A stretch of 59,885 nucleotides of DNA, taken from Clostridia bacterium. Lineage in GTDB: Bacteria > Bacillota > Clostridia > Oscillospirales > CAG-272. The notes below the pieces were generated by a model that saw only the letters and a list, made by a program, of their open reading frames with translations, was not told the DNA's origin and did no database searches. The stretch is from positions 1 to 59,885 of the forward strand of contig JAFURQ010000009.1 of the NCBI GenBank assembly GCA_017471825.1. The letters run 5' to 3'. Position numbers and translations under genes: made by a program. Each line of letters begins with the position of its first letter. Positions within the stretch are counted from its first letter, which is position 1. Positions 1 to 7,347 of this stretch are shown piece after piece.

Positions 1-744
1 ACTTTCGCAAGGGTGCAAGAGGAACTCGCAAGGCGAAACGGAAAGCTCAAGGTTAAGCAGGTCGGAACAAAGACCGAGCAAGGCAAATACTCAAGCAAAT
101 ACGCATTGACCGAACTGCTCGTCTGCGGAGAGTGCAAAACCCCATACCGCAGATGCACATGGACGGTCAAAGGAAAGAAGAAAATCGTGTGGCGGTGCAT
201 CAACCGTCTCGACTACGGCAAGAAATACTGCCACGAATCACCTACGGTAGAAGAAAGCGTACTCCAAGAAGCTATTATGAACGCAATTATGAGAACGGCG
301 AACGAGAACGCAGAACTGCTCAAGACCTTAAAGCTCCACATCGGAATGGGCTTGGATATGGGAGAGAGCGAGGACGAAAGCCTCGACCTCCAAATCAAGA
401 TAGCCGAGATCGATGCGGAATTTAAGGCAATGCTGAACGCCATCTCAAGCGATACGGTGGAAGCCTTTGACGAGCAAAGAGCCAAGGAGCTTATGGACGA
501 AAAGAGCCAACTCCAACAACAGCTTGCACAGATAGCCGAGCGAAAGCAAAAGCGTGAAAACACGAAATCCCGACTCGATGAGATTTTCACGATACTCGAC
601 GGATTAAGAAATCGCCCGATGGAATACGATGACCGACTCGTCCGTCAGATACTCGAATGCGTGGTGGTCGAATCCAAGGAACGCATCAAGGTGGTATTCA
701 TCGGCGGTTTGGAAATCACAGAAACCCTAATAAACAATATATAA
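1..744 (+). CDS. Large serine recombinase, C-terminal part (truncated by window start)
   Basis: The reading frame is open from the first base, so this is the C-terminal part of a longer protein. Seen: a zinc-ribbon motif (LLVCGECKTPYRR, then a second Cys pair around RCINRLDYGKKYCHES), followed by a long charged coiled-coil stretch (QLQQQLAQIAERKQ) and a closing beta-rich segment (VVFIGGLEI). This order of recombinase zinc ribbon, coiled coil and C-terminal tail is typical of large serine recombinases of phages and integrative elements. The catalytic N-terminal resolvase domain would lie upstream of the window. A GTG at position 13 is in frame but is unlikely to be the true start. A SpoVG-family gene follows after 15 bases, so this is probably the end of an integrated element. 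Confidence 0.85.
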   Translation, partial: TFARVQEELARRNGKLKVKQVGTKTEQGKYSSKYALTELLVCGECKTPYRRCTWTVKGKKKIVWRCINRLDYGKKYCHESPTVEESVLQEAIMNAIMRTANENAELLKTLKLHIGMGLDMGESEDESLDLQIKIAEIDAEFKAMLNAISSDTVEAFDEQRAKELMDEKSQLQQQLAQIAERKQKRENTKSRLDEIFTILDGLRNRPMEYDDRLVRQILECVVVESKERIKVVFIGGLEITETLINNI

Positions 745-759
745 CAGGAGGAAAACACT

Positions 760-1164
760 ATGCCAAAAAAGAACGCAACCACAACCAAAACCCCGGAAAA
801 GCAGGCGGCACCAAAGAAAGCCAAGCTCCCGTCCATCGACGTGCGAATTGACTCGCTCGTCGACTACGAAGGCAGTAAAACGAAAGCCTTTGCAAGCGCG
901 AACATAGGTGGCGCGTTTGCCATCCATGGACTCCGAATCATGGACTCCGAAAAGGGCTTGTTCGTATCGATGCCGTCAAGAAAAGACGGTGAGAATTACC
1001 GTGAGGTATTCCACCCCGTATCAAGCGAAGCGAGGGATGAACTCAACAAAAAAGTCCTCGCAGCTTACGAGCAAAAACTGACCGAAGAACAGAGTCAGGA
1101 ACAGGAGGAAACGGAAACGCTTTCCGAGGATGAATCGCAAGCCCCCGTCACCCAAACGATGTAG
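760..1164 (+). CDS. spoVG: SpoVG family protein of a mobile element
   Basis: 134 residues, with a good ribosome binding site (ACAGGAGGAAAACACT) before the ATG. Residues about 25-107 match the SpoVG fold: a DVRI-type first strand, GGAFAIHGLRIMDSEKGLF, SMPSRK and the HPVSSEARDELNKKV helix. The Lys/Thr-rich N-terminus and the Glu/Gln-rich C-terminus look disordered. SpoVG proteins bind nucleic acid and affect septation and virulence genes in Firmicutes; mobile-element copies like this one are common and their role is unclear. It is likely co-transcribed with the recombinase just upstream, and a hairpin terminator follows. The domain assignment is firm, but the chromosomal spoVG role should not be assumed. 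Confidence 0.85.
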   Translation: MPKKNATTTKTPEKQAAPKKAKLPSIDVRIDSLVDYEGSKTKAFASANIGGAFAIHGLRIMDSEKGLFVSMPSRKDGENYREVFHPVSSEARDELNKKVLAAYEQKLTEEQSQEQEETETLSEDESQAPVTQTM

Positions 1165-1229
1165 AACGCACAGGGGTTCAAGTCCATACGAAAACTCTTG
1201 AAAATATCTTTTTTATCGCCCCTTCACAA

Positions 1230-1275
1230 AAATAACCTAAATTGAACCGTAAGGGACGATTTAGGTTATTTTTTA
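1230..1275 (+). terminator. Intrinsic terminator after spoVG-like gene
   Basis: The arms AAATAACCTAAAT and ATTTAGGTTATTT surround a loop of about 15 bases and run into a T stretch. Confidence 0.8.
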
Positions 1276-1280
1276 TTCAA

Positions 1281-1417
1281 GTCGCAGACTTGGCATATCA
1301 TCACGGCATGGCCGTGCATACACTTTCTGCGACTTGATGATATGCAAAACTTCGTTTTGATGATATACCGCAATAAATTGCAGATGATATCCACGGCTCC
1401 GCCGTGATTTTGCATAG
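1281..1417. repeat. Cluster of short palindromic repeat modules
   Basis: Successive short palindromes (CACGGC/GCCGTG, AAAACTTCGTTTT, CACGGCTCCGCCGTG) are separated by GATATG/GATATC-like spacers and nested inside an inverted repeat (AAGTCGCAGA and TCTGCGACTT). No coding potential is seen. It belongs to the same style of repeat as the block at 3.3-3.6 kb. With its flanking terminators it fills the gap of about 320 bases between the spoVG-like gene and the next gene. Confidence 0.65.
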
Positions 1418-1419
1418 AC

Positions 1420-1452
1420 AAAGGCGAGCTTTGAAAGCTCGCCTTTTGCTTT
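1420..1452. terminator. Hairpin terminator, likely bidirectional
   Basis: AAGGCGAGCTTTGAAAGCTCGCCTT forms a near-perfect hairpin with T-rich sequence on the right and A-rich sequence on the left. It can end the convergent minus-strand gene as well as read-through from the left. Confidence 0.65.
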
Positions 1453-1482
1453 TGTTTCGGTATGAGGTTGGCGCGATTTTTC

Positions 1483-2040
1483 TTATAATCTTTTTTCCTT
1501 TGTTAGTTTTAATATTTCTATTTTGCGACCTTTACATTTCTCGCATTCGTAAATACAAAATACAATTTCTGATCTGACGAGATATTTATAGCGCACGTCA
1601 TCTTCTTCTGAGTATCTTTCTTCTGTATACTCTTCAAACTCTAAGCAATGAGTAAAAATTCGCTCACTTTTTCTGATAGAACCGCAAAGCTTGCAGCTTG
1701 AAACTAAATTGGGGAAGATAAAGGAACCCACAACAAAGCCGATAAACAAACCGCCACCCAAGATAACGACAGTCAGTCCCTGTGCGTTGAGTGCCACCGG
1801 CAAAAGAATGATTGGGGGCAAAAGCAAAACGCACAAAAATCCTATGTAAGGATGTGATACGAACAAAAACTTGATAATTTTCTTTATGACATTCAAATTC
1901 AAATCGAGTGCCGCATTGTACTGCTGAATGCTTTCTGTAGTTACCCAATCTTCACCGCAATCTTCGGCTACCTGCTCAGAAAGCTCCCTTAAAGCATCCG
2001 GTTTGTATTTATGAGTCATTATTTGATCAAGACTAGCCAT
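1483..2040 (-). CDS. Membrane protein with C-terminal cysteine pairs, unknown function
   Basis: 185 residues, with a consensus AGGAGG site before the ATG. The N-terminal 60 residues are soluble and acidic. Two hydrophobic segments (around FLCVLLLPPIILLPVAL and VVILGGGLFIGFVVGSFIF, about residues 67-110) form a hairpin in the membrane. The C-terminal part has CKLCG and CEKCKG about 50 residues apart, resembling a split zinc ribbon that would sit in the cytoplasm. No family is recognised. The gene stands alone, flanked by repeats on both sides, which suggests accessory DNA. Confidence 0.7.
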   Translation of the reverse strand: MASLDQIMTHKYKPDALRELSEQVAEDCGEDWVTTESIQQYNAALDLNLNVIKKIIKFLFVSHPYIGFLCVLLLPPIILLPVALNAQGLTVVILGGGLFIGFVVGSFIFPNLVSSCKLCGSIRKSERIFTHCLEFEEYTEERYSEEDDVRYKYLVRSEIVFCIYECEKCKGRKIEILKLTKEKRL

Positions 2041-2108
2041 TTTTCCTCCTAAATTAAAAAGTGCGCCAACCGGAGTTAGCGCACCGAAAAACGCAAACTC
2101 CTATTGTT

Positions 2109-2263
2109 GCTACACAAACTAAATTAGAATTAGGGTATTACCCATAATCATTTAGTGGAATTCACGCTTTTACCGTATTCTGAAAATGATTATGGCGAAA
2201 AAAGGGTATAATATCCCCATACAGATAAAAATACCGCTAATTCTAATATTCAGTTTGTGTAGC
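2109..2263. repeat. MITE-like inverted repeat, about 155 bp
   Basis: The ends are GCTACACAAACT and AGTTTGTGTAGC, and the similarity continues inward (TTAGAATTAG against CTAATTCTAA; CATAATCATTT against AAATGATTATG), so the whole segment can fold into one long imperfect hairpin. There is no ORF inside. It accounts for most of the gap of about 400 bases between the two flanking genes. Confidence 0.6.
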
Positions 2264-2378
2264 GTATTTATTATACCACATTTATTGATAAATTACAAGT
2301 GATTGCGCCAAAAAATAACGAATTCTGTCCGCGGAGCGTGTCTAATTATAAACTATTCTTAATTCTTCAAAAGCCATA

Positions 2379-2407
2379 TTGCTCGCGCGCGTTTTATTAT
2401 GTATAAT
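2379..2407 (+). promoter_or_regulatory. Sigma-A-type promoter for the YwaF-like gene
   Basis: TTGCTC, a 17-base spacer and TATAAT lie about 35 bases before the start codon. The -35 element is weak and the -10 element is perfect. Confidence 0.5.
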
Positions 2408-2442
2408 TGTGTAGAAAATAACAAACGGACAGAGTGGGCAAT

Positions 2443-3264
2443 ATGAGAGAAATTATAAGAGAGTTTTTCGGCTTTGGCGAGCTCGGCTACACGAGGGAGC
2501 CCGAGGGATATATGTCGTGGCAGCATTTGACCTTTGTCACCGTTTTAATGGTGATAATGGTAGGGCTTGCCGTATATTTTGGACTGAAATACAAGCATAG
2601 CACAGACAGCGAGAAGAATAAGGTACTGATTTGGGCGGCAATCCTGATTGATGGCTTCGAGCTTGTAAAAATCGTTTTGCACCTTATTGACAGCGATAGC
2701 TTTCTGGCGATTTTCGACGTCCTTCCCCTCTTTCTTTGCTCTATACAGCTCATTACCATTCCGCTTGCGGCGTTTACGACGGGCAGAATGAAGGAAGCTT
2801 CGCTCGATTTTGTTTCGATTTTCGGCGTGCTCGGCGCGGTGCTCGGCACCTATCTGGCAGGTAACAATTACGCGGCGTATCCCGTCATATCCTTCACCAA
2901 CGTGGTGTCGGGCATTACTCACTCGATATCGGGATTTGCGGCGCTTTACATAATCATTTCCGGAATGGCAAGCATGAAGAAAAAGAACATTCCGATAACC
3001 TATGCTATCCTTACGGGATTTGCGGTGCTGGCATATATCGCAAACGTATTCGGGGATTATAACTATATGTTCCTCGTGCGCGGCGACGGAACTCCGTACG
3101 ACCTGCTGTATAGCCTTGTCGGCGGTAACGCAGTGCTCTATCCCATAGGTGTTATGCTGCTTTTCTTTATCTACATTCTTGCGTTTAATCTTATCTTCAC
3201 GGATATAAGAACGAAGGCGGGCAAAAAGGCCGCCACCGAGCCCGAAGAAGCGGTTACTGTTTGA
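2443..3264 (+). CDS. YwaF/TMEM164-like multi-pass membrane protein (TIGR02206 type)
   Basis: 273 residues from the ATG; an in-frame GTG three codons earlier is a weaker alternative. About seven hydrophobic segments are visible, beginning with LTFVTVLMVIMVGLAVYF. The LPLFLCSIQL segment, the later GNNYAAYPVISF stretch and NYMFL are typical of the YwaF family, related to the TMEM164 acyltransferase-like proteins. The family sits in the cytoplasmic membrane; its biochemical role in bacteria is not settled. The gene has its own promoter and no operon partner, and a palindrome-rich element begins four bases after its stop codon. Confidence 0.7.
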   Translation: MREIIREFFGFGELGYTREPEGYMSWQHLTFVTVLMVIMVGLAVYFGLKYKHSTDSEKNKVLIWAAILIDGFELVKIVLHLIDSDSFLAIFDVLPLFLCSIQLITIPLAAFTTGRMKEASLDFVSIFGVLGAVLGTYLAGNNYAAYPVISFTNVVSGITHSISGFAALYIIISGMASMKKKNIPITYAILTGFAVLAYIANVFGDYNYMFLVRGDGTPYDLLYSLVGGNAVLYPIGVMLLFFIYILAFNLIFTDIRTKAGKKAATEPEEAVTV

Positions 3265-3268
3265 TTTC

Positions 3269-3699
3269 AAAAGAGAGCTTACATTAGCGTGTTATCCTTA
3301 ACGGAAAACACGCATCGAGATAAATCCTTCACGGGATTTTCGATATACGCCTGCGGCGTTCAATATGTTTGCTTCGCAAACGAAGGATTTATCTCATATC
3401 GAATTGGCGCAAAGCGACAATATATCGAGCTTGAGCACTGGGGTTCCCCAAAGTGAAGTATGAGCTTTTGGGGGGTCTCAGCATAGCGAAAGCATATCGA
3501 GTCAACGAAGTTGACATATCGACAGAAGAAAAATGAGAGCAAGAGTACAAGGAGAAAATCCTTATATTCTTGCTCTCTTCTGTTCGTTATATGGGTTTTG
3601 GCTTAGCCCATACTGCATTTGTCCAGACAAATGCGATGCTCGCACTTAGTAGAGTTTTCAAATTCTCCGTTAAGAACATCACCCATTAAGCTCTCTTTT
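3269..3699. mobile_element. MITE-like palindromic element, about 430 bp, with terminal inverted repeats
   Basis: Both ends carry AAAAGAGAGCTTA pointing inward, followed on each side by a block containing TTAACGGA, giving imperfect terminal inverted repeats of about 35 bp. The interior is packed with hairpins: GATAAATCC/GGATTTATC, GCCTGCGGC, TTTGCTTCGCAAA, CAACGAAGTTG, GAGAGCAAGA/TCTTGCTCTC and CATTTGTC/GACAAATG, separated by ATATCGA-like spacers. There is no convincing ORF. It could be a non-autonomous transposable element, a structured RNA, or both. No target-site duplication was evident. Confidence 0.55.
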
Positions 3700-3772
3700 C
3701 TTATTTTTGCGACGAGTGCGCTGATTTGTGTATAAAATATTATTAAAATATTACCATTCTTCATTTTTTACC

Positions 3773-3801
3773 TTGACAAAAGTGCTGTTAAATGCTAAAA
3801 T
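3773..3801 (+). promoter_or_regulatory. Promoter of the small protein/ABC exporter operon
   Basis: TTGACA, 17 bases, TAAAAT, about 75 bases before the first start codon. Confidence 0.6.
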
Positions 3802-3877
3802 TACCTTGTCGATTTTTTTGACATTTGCACGCTTTTTGTGCGATTTATGCAAAAACTGTCAGGGGAGAATTAAATTT

Positions 3878-4048
3878 ATGGAAGAAGTACGCGAGCAGAC
3901 CGTCTCGGAAAATGCGGAAGAGCCCAAGAAAAAGCGCGAGCATATAGCTATATCACTCACAAAAAGGATACTTTTCAGCTCTGTGCTTATTTTGACTATC
4001 GGATTTGTTTCATACCTTGTTCTTCTTGCGGTTATGTTCCTATTGTAA
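3878..4048 (+). CDS. Small single-pass membrane protein
   Basis: 56 residues. The start is chosen because AGGGGAG lies at good spacing before this ATG; a longer frame upstream overlaps the promoter and lacks a site. The first 30 residues are charged (EEPKKKREH), followed by one hydrophobic helix (VLILTIGFVSYLVLLAVMFLL) reaching the C-terminus. It is the first gene of an apparent operon with the anchored repeat protein and the ABC exporter. No family is recognised; it may be an accessory subunit or an exported peptide. Confidence 0.6.
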   Translation: MEEVREQTVSENAEEPKKKREHIAISLTKRILFSSVLILTIGFVSYLVLLAVMFLL

Positions 4049-4069
4049 TTATTATAAGGAGATATAAAA

Positions 4070-5401
4070 ATGAAAAAGAACTCTTGGATTTTTATCATTT
4101 GCGGAATTTTCGTTATAGCAGCCCTCGCGGTTATGCTTGTTTTCGTATTTTCCGACAAGGGCGATGAGCCCACGCCCGAGCCTGTTGACATTACGGGTAC
4201 GTGGGAGGTAGTTTCCACAATAACAGCCGGCGCTCCTGCACTCGTGGACAACCAATTCGTCGTTATTACCGAAGATACGTTCACGATGTATAAGGATTCC
4301 ACCGATACCCCTCACACTACAAGCAAATACGAGCTTGACGGTGCGAAGCTTAAGCTCACCGATATTTCGAAAAAATACGACCTCGAGGTAAAAACCAAAA
4401 ACCATATCAGACTCTTTGAGGGTGCGAGCTTCGGTCTTGTTCTCGTAAGATACCCCAATGCCGACTTCTCTCCCGTAAGCTTTGACGCATCGAAGCTTAT
4501 AGGCAAGTGGCAGGTTAAGTACAGAAGCACTATGGACACGCAGGCGCTTGACGAGGCGCTCGAGTTTACCGCTACCGAGGTTACCGATTACAGAAACGGA
4601 CTGCCCAACGGCTCCTCAAGCTATACTGTCGAGGGCAATATTCTTACCGCTCCATTCTGGAATATGCAGGTAGAGGTACATTACTATTCAGAGGATAGAA
4701 TATTCTTCGTTGAACCCAATTCAGGTAATGCCTGGGAGATTGAAAACGTTAATGCAACGCCCGAGCAGCCTGAACAGCCCGAGGAGCCCGAACAGCCTGA
4801 GCAGCCCGAGGAACCCGAGAACACCACGTCTGCTTTTGACGGTACTTGGGAAATCGTTTCTCAGGTAACCGCATCAACCCACGTGCTTATTGACAACCAA
4901 TTTGTTGTTATCGGCAACGGCTCGCTCTCTATGTACAAGGATGGCTCTGCTACTCCCTATGCAACGAGTAGCTACAAGGTTGAAAACGGAAAGCTTATAC
5001 TTCCCGATATTTCCCGCGAATATGACGTTGAGGTGAAGACGGCAAACCATATCAGACTCTTTGCCGGCGGTGCAGGTCTCGTGCTTGTCAGATACCCCAA
5101 TGCAGATTTTTCACCCGTTACGGTTGACACCTCCAAGCTTGTCGGCAAGTGGCAGGTTAAGTACAGAAGTGCTATGGACACCGACCCGACACACGACGAG
5201 GCTCTTGAATTTACCGCTACCGAGATTACCGATTACAGAAACGGCGCGGCTGTTGCTACTGCCGGCTACACTCTCGAGGACGGCGTGCTCACTGCCGCCG
5301 CATTCGGTATGACACTTGAAGTACACTATTATTCCGAGGATATAATTTTCCTCGTTGAGGTTGCTACGGGCAATGCCTGGGAGCTTGAAAAAATAAACTG
5401 A
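4070..5401 (+). CDS. Membrane-anchored protein with two tandem lipocalin-like repeat pairs
   Basis: 443 residues. An N-terminal hydrophobic segment (WIFIICGIFVIAALAVML) without a lipobox suggests an uncleaved anchor, placing the rest outside the cell. The rest is a clear duplication: two units of about 190 residues, each made of a GTWE(V/I)VS module followed by a GKWQVKYRS module, joined by a Pro/Glu/Gln linker (PEQPEQPEEPEQ type, about residues 231-250). The GTW/GKW openings and beta-rich character resemble small lipocalin-like barrels. It lies 22 bases after the small membrane protein and 28 bases before the ABC exporter, so it probably works with the exporter, perhaps as a ligand-binding or immunity-like partner. 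That role is inference. Confidence 0.75.
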   Translation: MKKNSWIFIICGIFVIAALAVMLVFVFSDKGDEPTPEPVDITGTWEVVSTITAGAPALVDNQFVVITEDTFTMYKDSTDTPHTTSKYELDGAKLKLTDISKKYDLEVKTKNHIRLFEGASFGLVLVRYPNADFSPVSFDASKLIGKWQVKYRSTMDTQALDEALEFTATEVTDYRNGLPNGSSSYTVEGNILTAPFWNMQVEVHYYSEDRIFFVEPNSGNAWEIENVNATPEQPEQPEEPEQPEQPEEPENTTSAFDGTWEIVSQVTASTHVLIDNQFVVIGNGSLSMYKDGSATPYATSSYKVENGKLILPDISREYDVEVKTANHIRLFAGGAGLVLVRYPNADFSPVTVDTSKLVGKWQVKYRSAMDTDPTHDEALEFTATEITDYRNGAAVATAGYTLEDGVLTAAAFGMTLEVHYYSEDIIFLVEVATGNAWELEKIN

Positions 5402-5429
5402 TTGCTCTATATGAGCGCGGAGACGTTCA

Positions 5430-7127
5430 ATGATTAAGCTTTTGCTTAAATACAAGTGGTATTTGGCACTCATAATCGTACTTATGATTGTAGAGCCGCT
5501 ATTAAACTCCATACTTAATTTCTGGCTGCAAAGCATATTCAATTCCGCAACGCCGGGAGCCGACAAGGTTTACGTTATAAAGCTTCTCACAACGGGATTT
5601 TTGCTGTGGATGCTGAAGCGACTAACGAGCTTCGCTATGTCGGTTTTGCGCGACAGGTACATTTGCAATGCGAAGCACGACGTGAAGCACAGAATGTTTT
5701 CAAAGCTGTTTAAGCTCAACACCTCGAATTTGTCCGAAAACTCTTCGAGCGGTGAATACATTTCGACCTTCACCAACGATATTACCCTTCTTGAAACCCG
5801 ATTCTTCAATCAGATAATGGGGCTTATGTCGGGAATTTTCTCGCTTGTGATACTCGGATATTCGTTCGTAGCGCTGAACTGGAAGATCGCCGTGGCGATT
5901 ATCGGCTTCGGTGCCTGCACGATGTTCGTGCCCCTCGCGTTCTCGAAAATGCTCAACTCCAAAAACCTTGCCTACTCCGAGAAAATATCAAAGTTCACAC
6001 AGACTCTGAAGGAATATTTCGTCGCATATCCGACGATAAAGAACTATTCCATTGAGAACACCGTTACGGACAAGTTCAACGACCTGAACACCGATATTGA
6101 GGACACGAAATTTGAGGCAGACTGCGCTATTTCGCTTGCGAACAGTGTCGGTCAGCTGTTGGCTTGGTTTATGCAGCTTATCGGCGTCGGTCTTGGTATA
6201 ATCTTCGTTATCAAGGGCGAGATAATGATCGGTACCGTTATTGCGGCGCAGGCGTTTGCAAACGATCTTGCTATGCCGCTCCAAAGTATTATAATGAATT
6301 TCAACAATATCCGCTCGGTTAAAGAGGTTGTCAACAAGCTCGAAACGCTGACGTCCGATTACGACGAGAGCGTTCAGTGCGACGAGAGCAGCTTTGTTCC
6401 CACCCACCCTGCTCTGACAAGCGGTAATATAAACGTGCGCTTCAACGACATATCGCTTGTGAGAGGCGGTCGCGCAATACTTGACGGCTTTTCCTTCGAG
6501 TTTGAGCACAGCAAAAAATATCTCGTGGTCGGACTCAACGGTAGCGGAAAAAGCACCGTTTTTAAGGCGCTGAAAAAGTGGTTCAGTGATTTTTCGGGCG
6601 AGATTTACGTCAACGACGTAAACGTTAGCGAGATTTCAAACGTTGAGCTCAGCCACGTAGTTTCATATCTTAACGAAAACGTTACCCTCTTCTCCGGCTC
6701 GATCAAGGACAATATTTCCCTTTTCCGCGAATACGGCAACGATAATTTTGACACGGCTATCACGGCAGCGCACGTTGAGCTTGATATAAACCGTGAAGTT
6801 ATTGACGAGGGACGAAATATATCGAGCGGTGAGCAGAGGCGAATAGAGATTGCCCGAAGCCTTCTCAAATCGGCATCCGTGCTGATTTTTGACGAGGTGG
6901 TTTCCACCCTTGATATAGAAACCGCCTATGAAATCGAGAAGCTCGCGCTCGGCTTTAAGGACAAGACAGTTATCTTCATTTCCCACAATTTCTCGGGAAA
7001 GCTTATACGCGATTACGACGAGATTCTGGTAATGGAAAACGGAAAGCTTCTTGACCACGGAAATTATTACGAGCTTACCGAAAGGTGCGACTATTTTAAG
7101 CGCATTTGCGATATAAAATTCGGTTAA
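5430..7127 (+). CDS. ABC exporter, fused membrane and ATPase domains
   Basis: 565 residues. The N-terminal 300 residues contain six hydrophobic segments of an exporter-type (ABCB-like) membrane domain. The ATPase domain shows Walker A VGLNGSGKST (about 367-376), signature SSGEQRRIEIARSLL, Walker B ASVLIFDE followed by the D-loop STLD, and the switch His in FISHN. It should act as a homodimer in the cytoplasmic membrane exporting a peptide, lipid or drug. The signature starts SSGEQ instead of LSGGQ, a common variant. It is the last gene of the operon; two terminators follow. Confidence 0.88.
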   Translation: MIKLLLKYKWYLALIIVLMIVEPLLNSILNFWLQSIFNSATPGADKVYVIKLLTTGFLLWMLKRLTSFAMSVLRDRYICNAKHDVKHRMFSKLFKLNTSNLSENSSSGEYISTFTNDITLLETRFFNQIMGLMSGIFSLVILGYSFVALNWKIAVAIIGFGACTMFVPLAFSKMLNSKNLAYSEKISKFTQTLKEYFVAYPTIKNYSIENTVTDKFNDLNTDIEDTKFEADCAISLANSVGQLLAWFMQLIGVGLGIIFVIKGEIMIGTVIAAQAFANDLAMPLQSIIMNFNNIRSVKEVVNKLETLTSDYDESVQCDESSFVPTHPALTSGNINVRFNDISLVRGGRAILDGFSFEFEHSKKYLVVGLNGSGKSTVFKALKKWFSDFSGEIYVNDVNVSEISNVELSHVVSYLNENVTLFSGSIKDNISLFREYGNDNFDTAITAAHVELDINREVIDEGRNISSGEQRRIEIARSLLKSASVLIFDEVVSTLDIETAYEIEKLALGFKDKTVIFISHNFSGKLIRDYDEILVMENGKLLDHGNYYELTERCDYFKRICDIKFG

Positions 7128-7168
7128 CTTTTAAGGGGCTATCGCATTTAGGCATAACCGAATAAAAA

Positions 7169-7204
7169 CAGAGGTATTGTGCAAAAAACACAGTACCTCT
7201 TTCT
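7169..7204 (+). terminator. Terminator after ABC exporter
   Basis: AGAGGTATTGTG and CACAGTACCTCT form an imperfect hairpin followed by a T-rich tail. Confidence 0.65.
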
Positions 7205-7240
7205 TGTAAAATATTTCTGCTCTAAATCCGTACGCCCCGA

Positions 7241-7276
7241 GAAAACCGCCATTTTCGGCGGTTTTCTTCTTTTTTT
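7241..7276 (+). terminator. Second terminator hairpin
   Basis: GAAAACCGCC/GGCGGTTTTC with a TTCTTTTTTT tail, in tandem with the previous terminator. Confidence 0.75.
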
Positions 7277-7286
7277 GATAAAATGA

Positions 7287-7315
7287 TTGAAAAAGCGGGC
7301 GATATGTGTTATCAT
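7287..7315 (+). promoter_or_regulatory. Promoter of the endonuclease I gene
   Basis: TTGAAA, 17 bases, TATCAT, 32 bases before the start codon. Confidence 0.5.
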
Positions 7316-7347
7316 TAGTAGGATATAAAATATTTTTGGAGTTAAAT

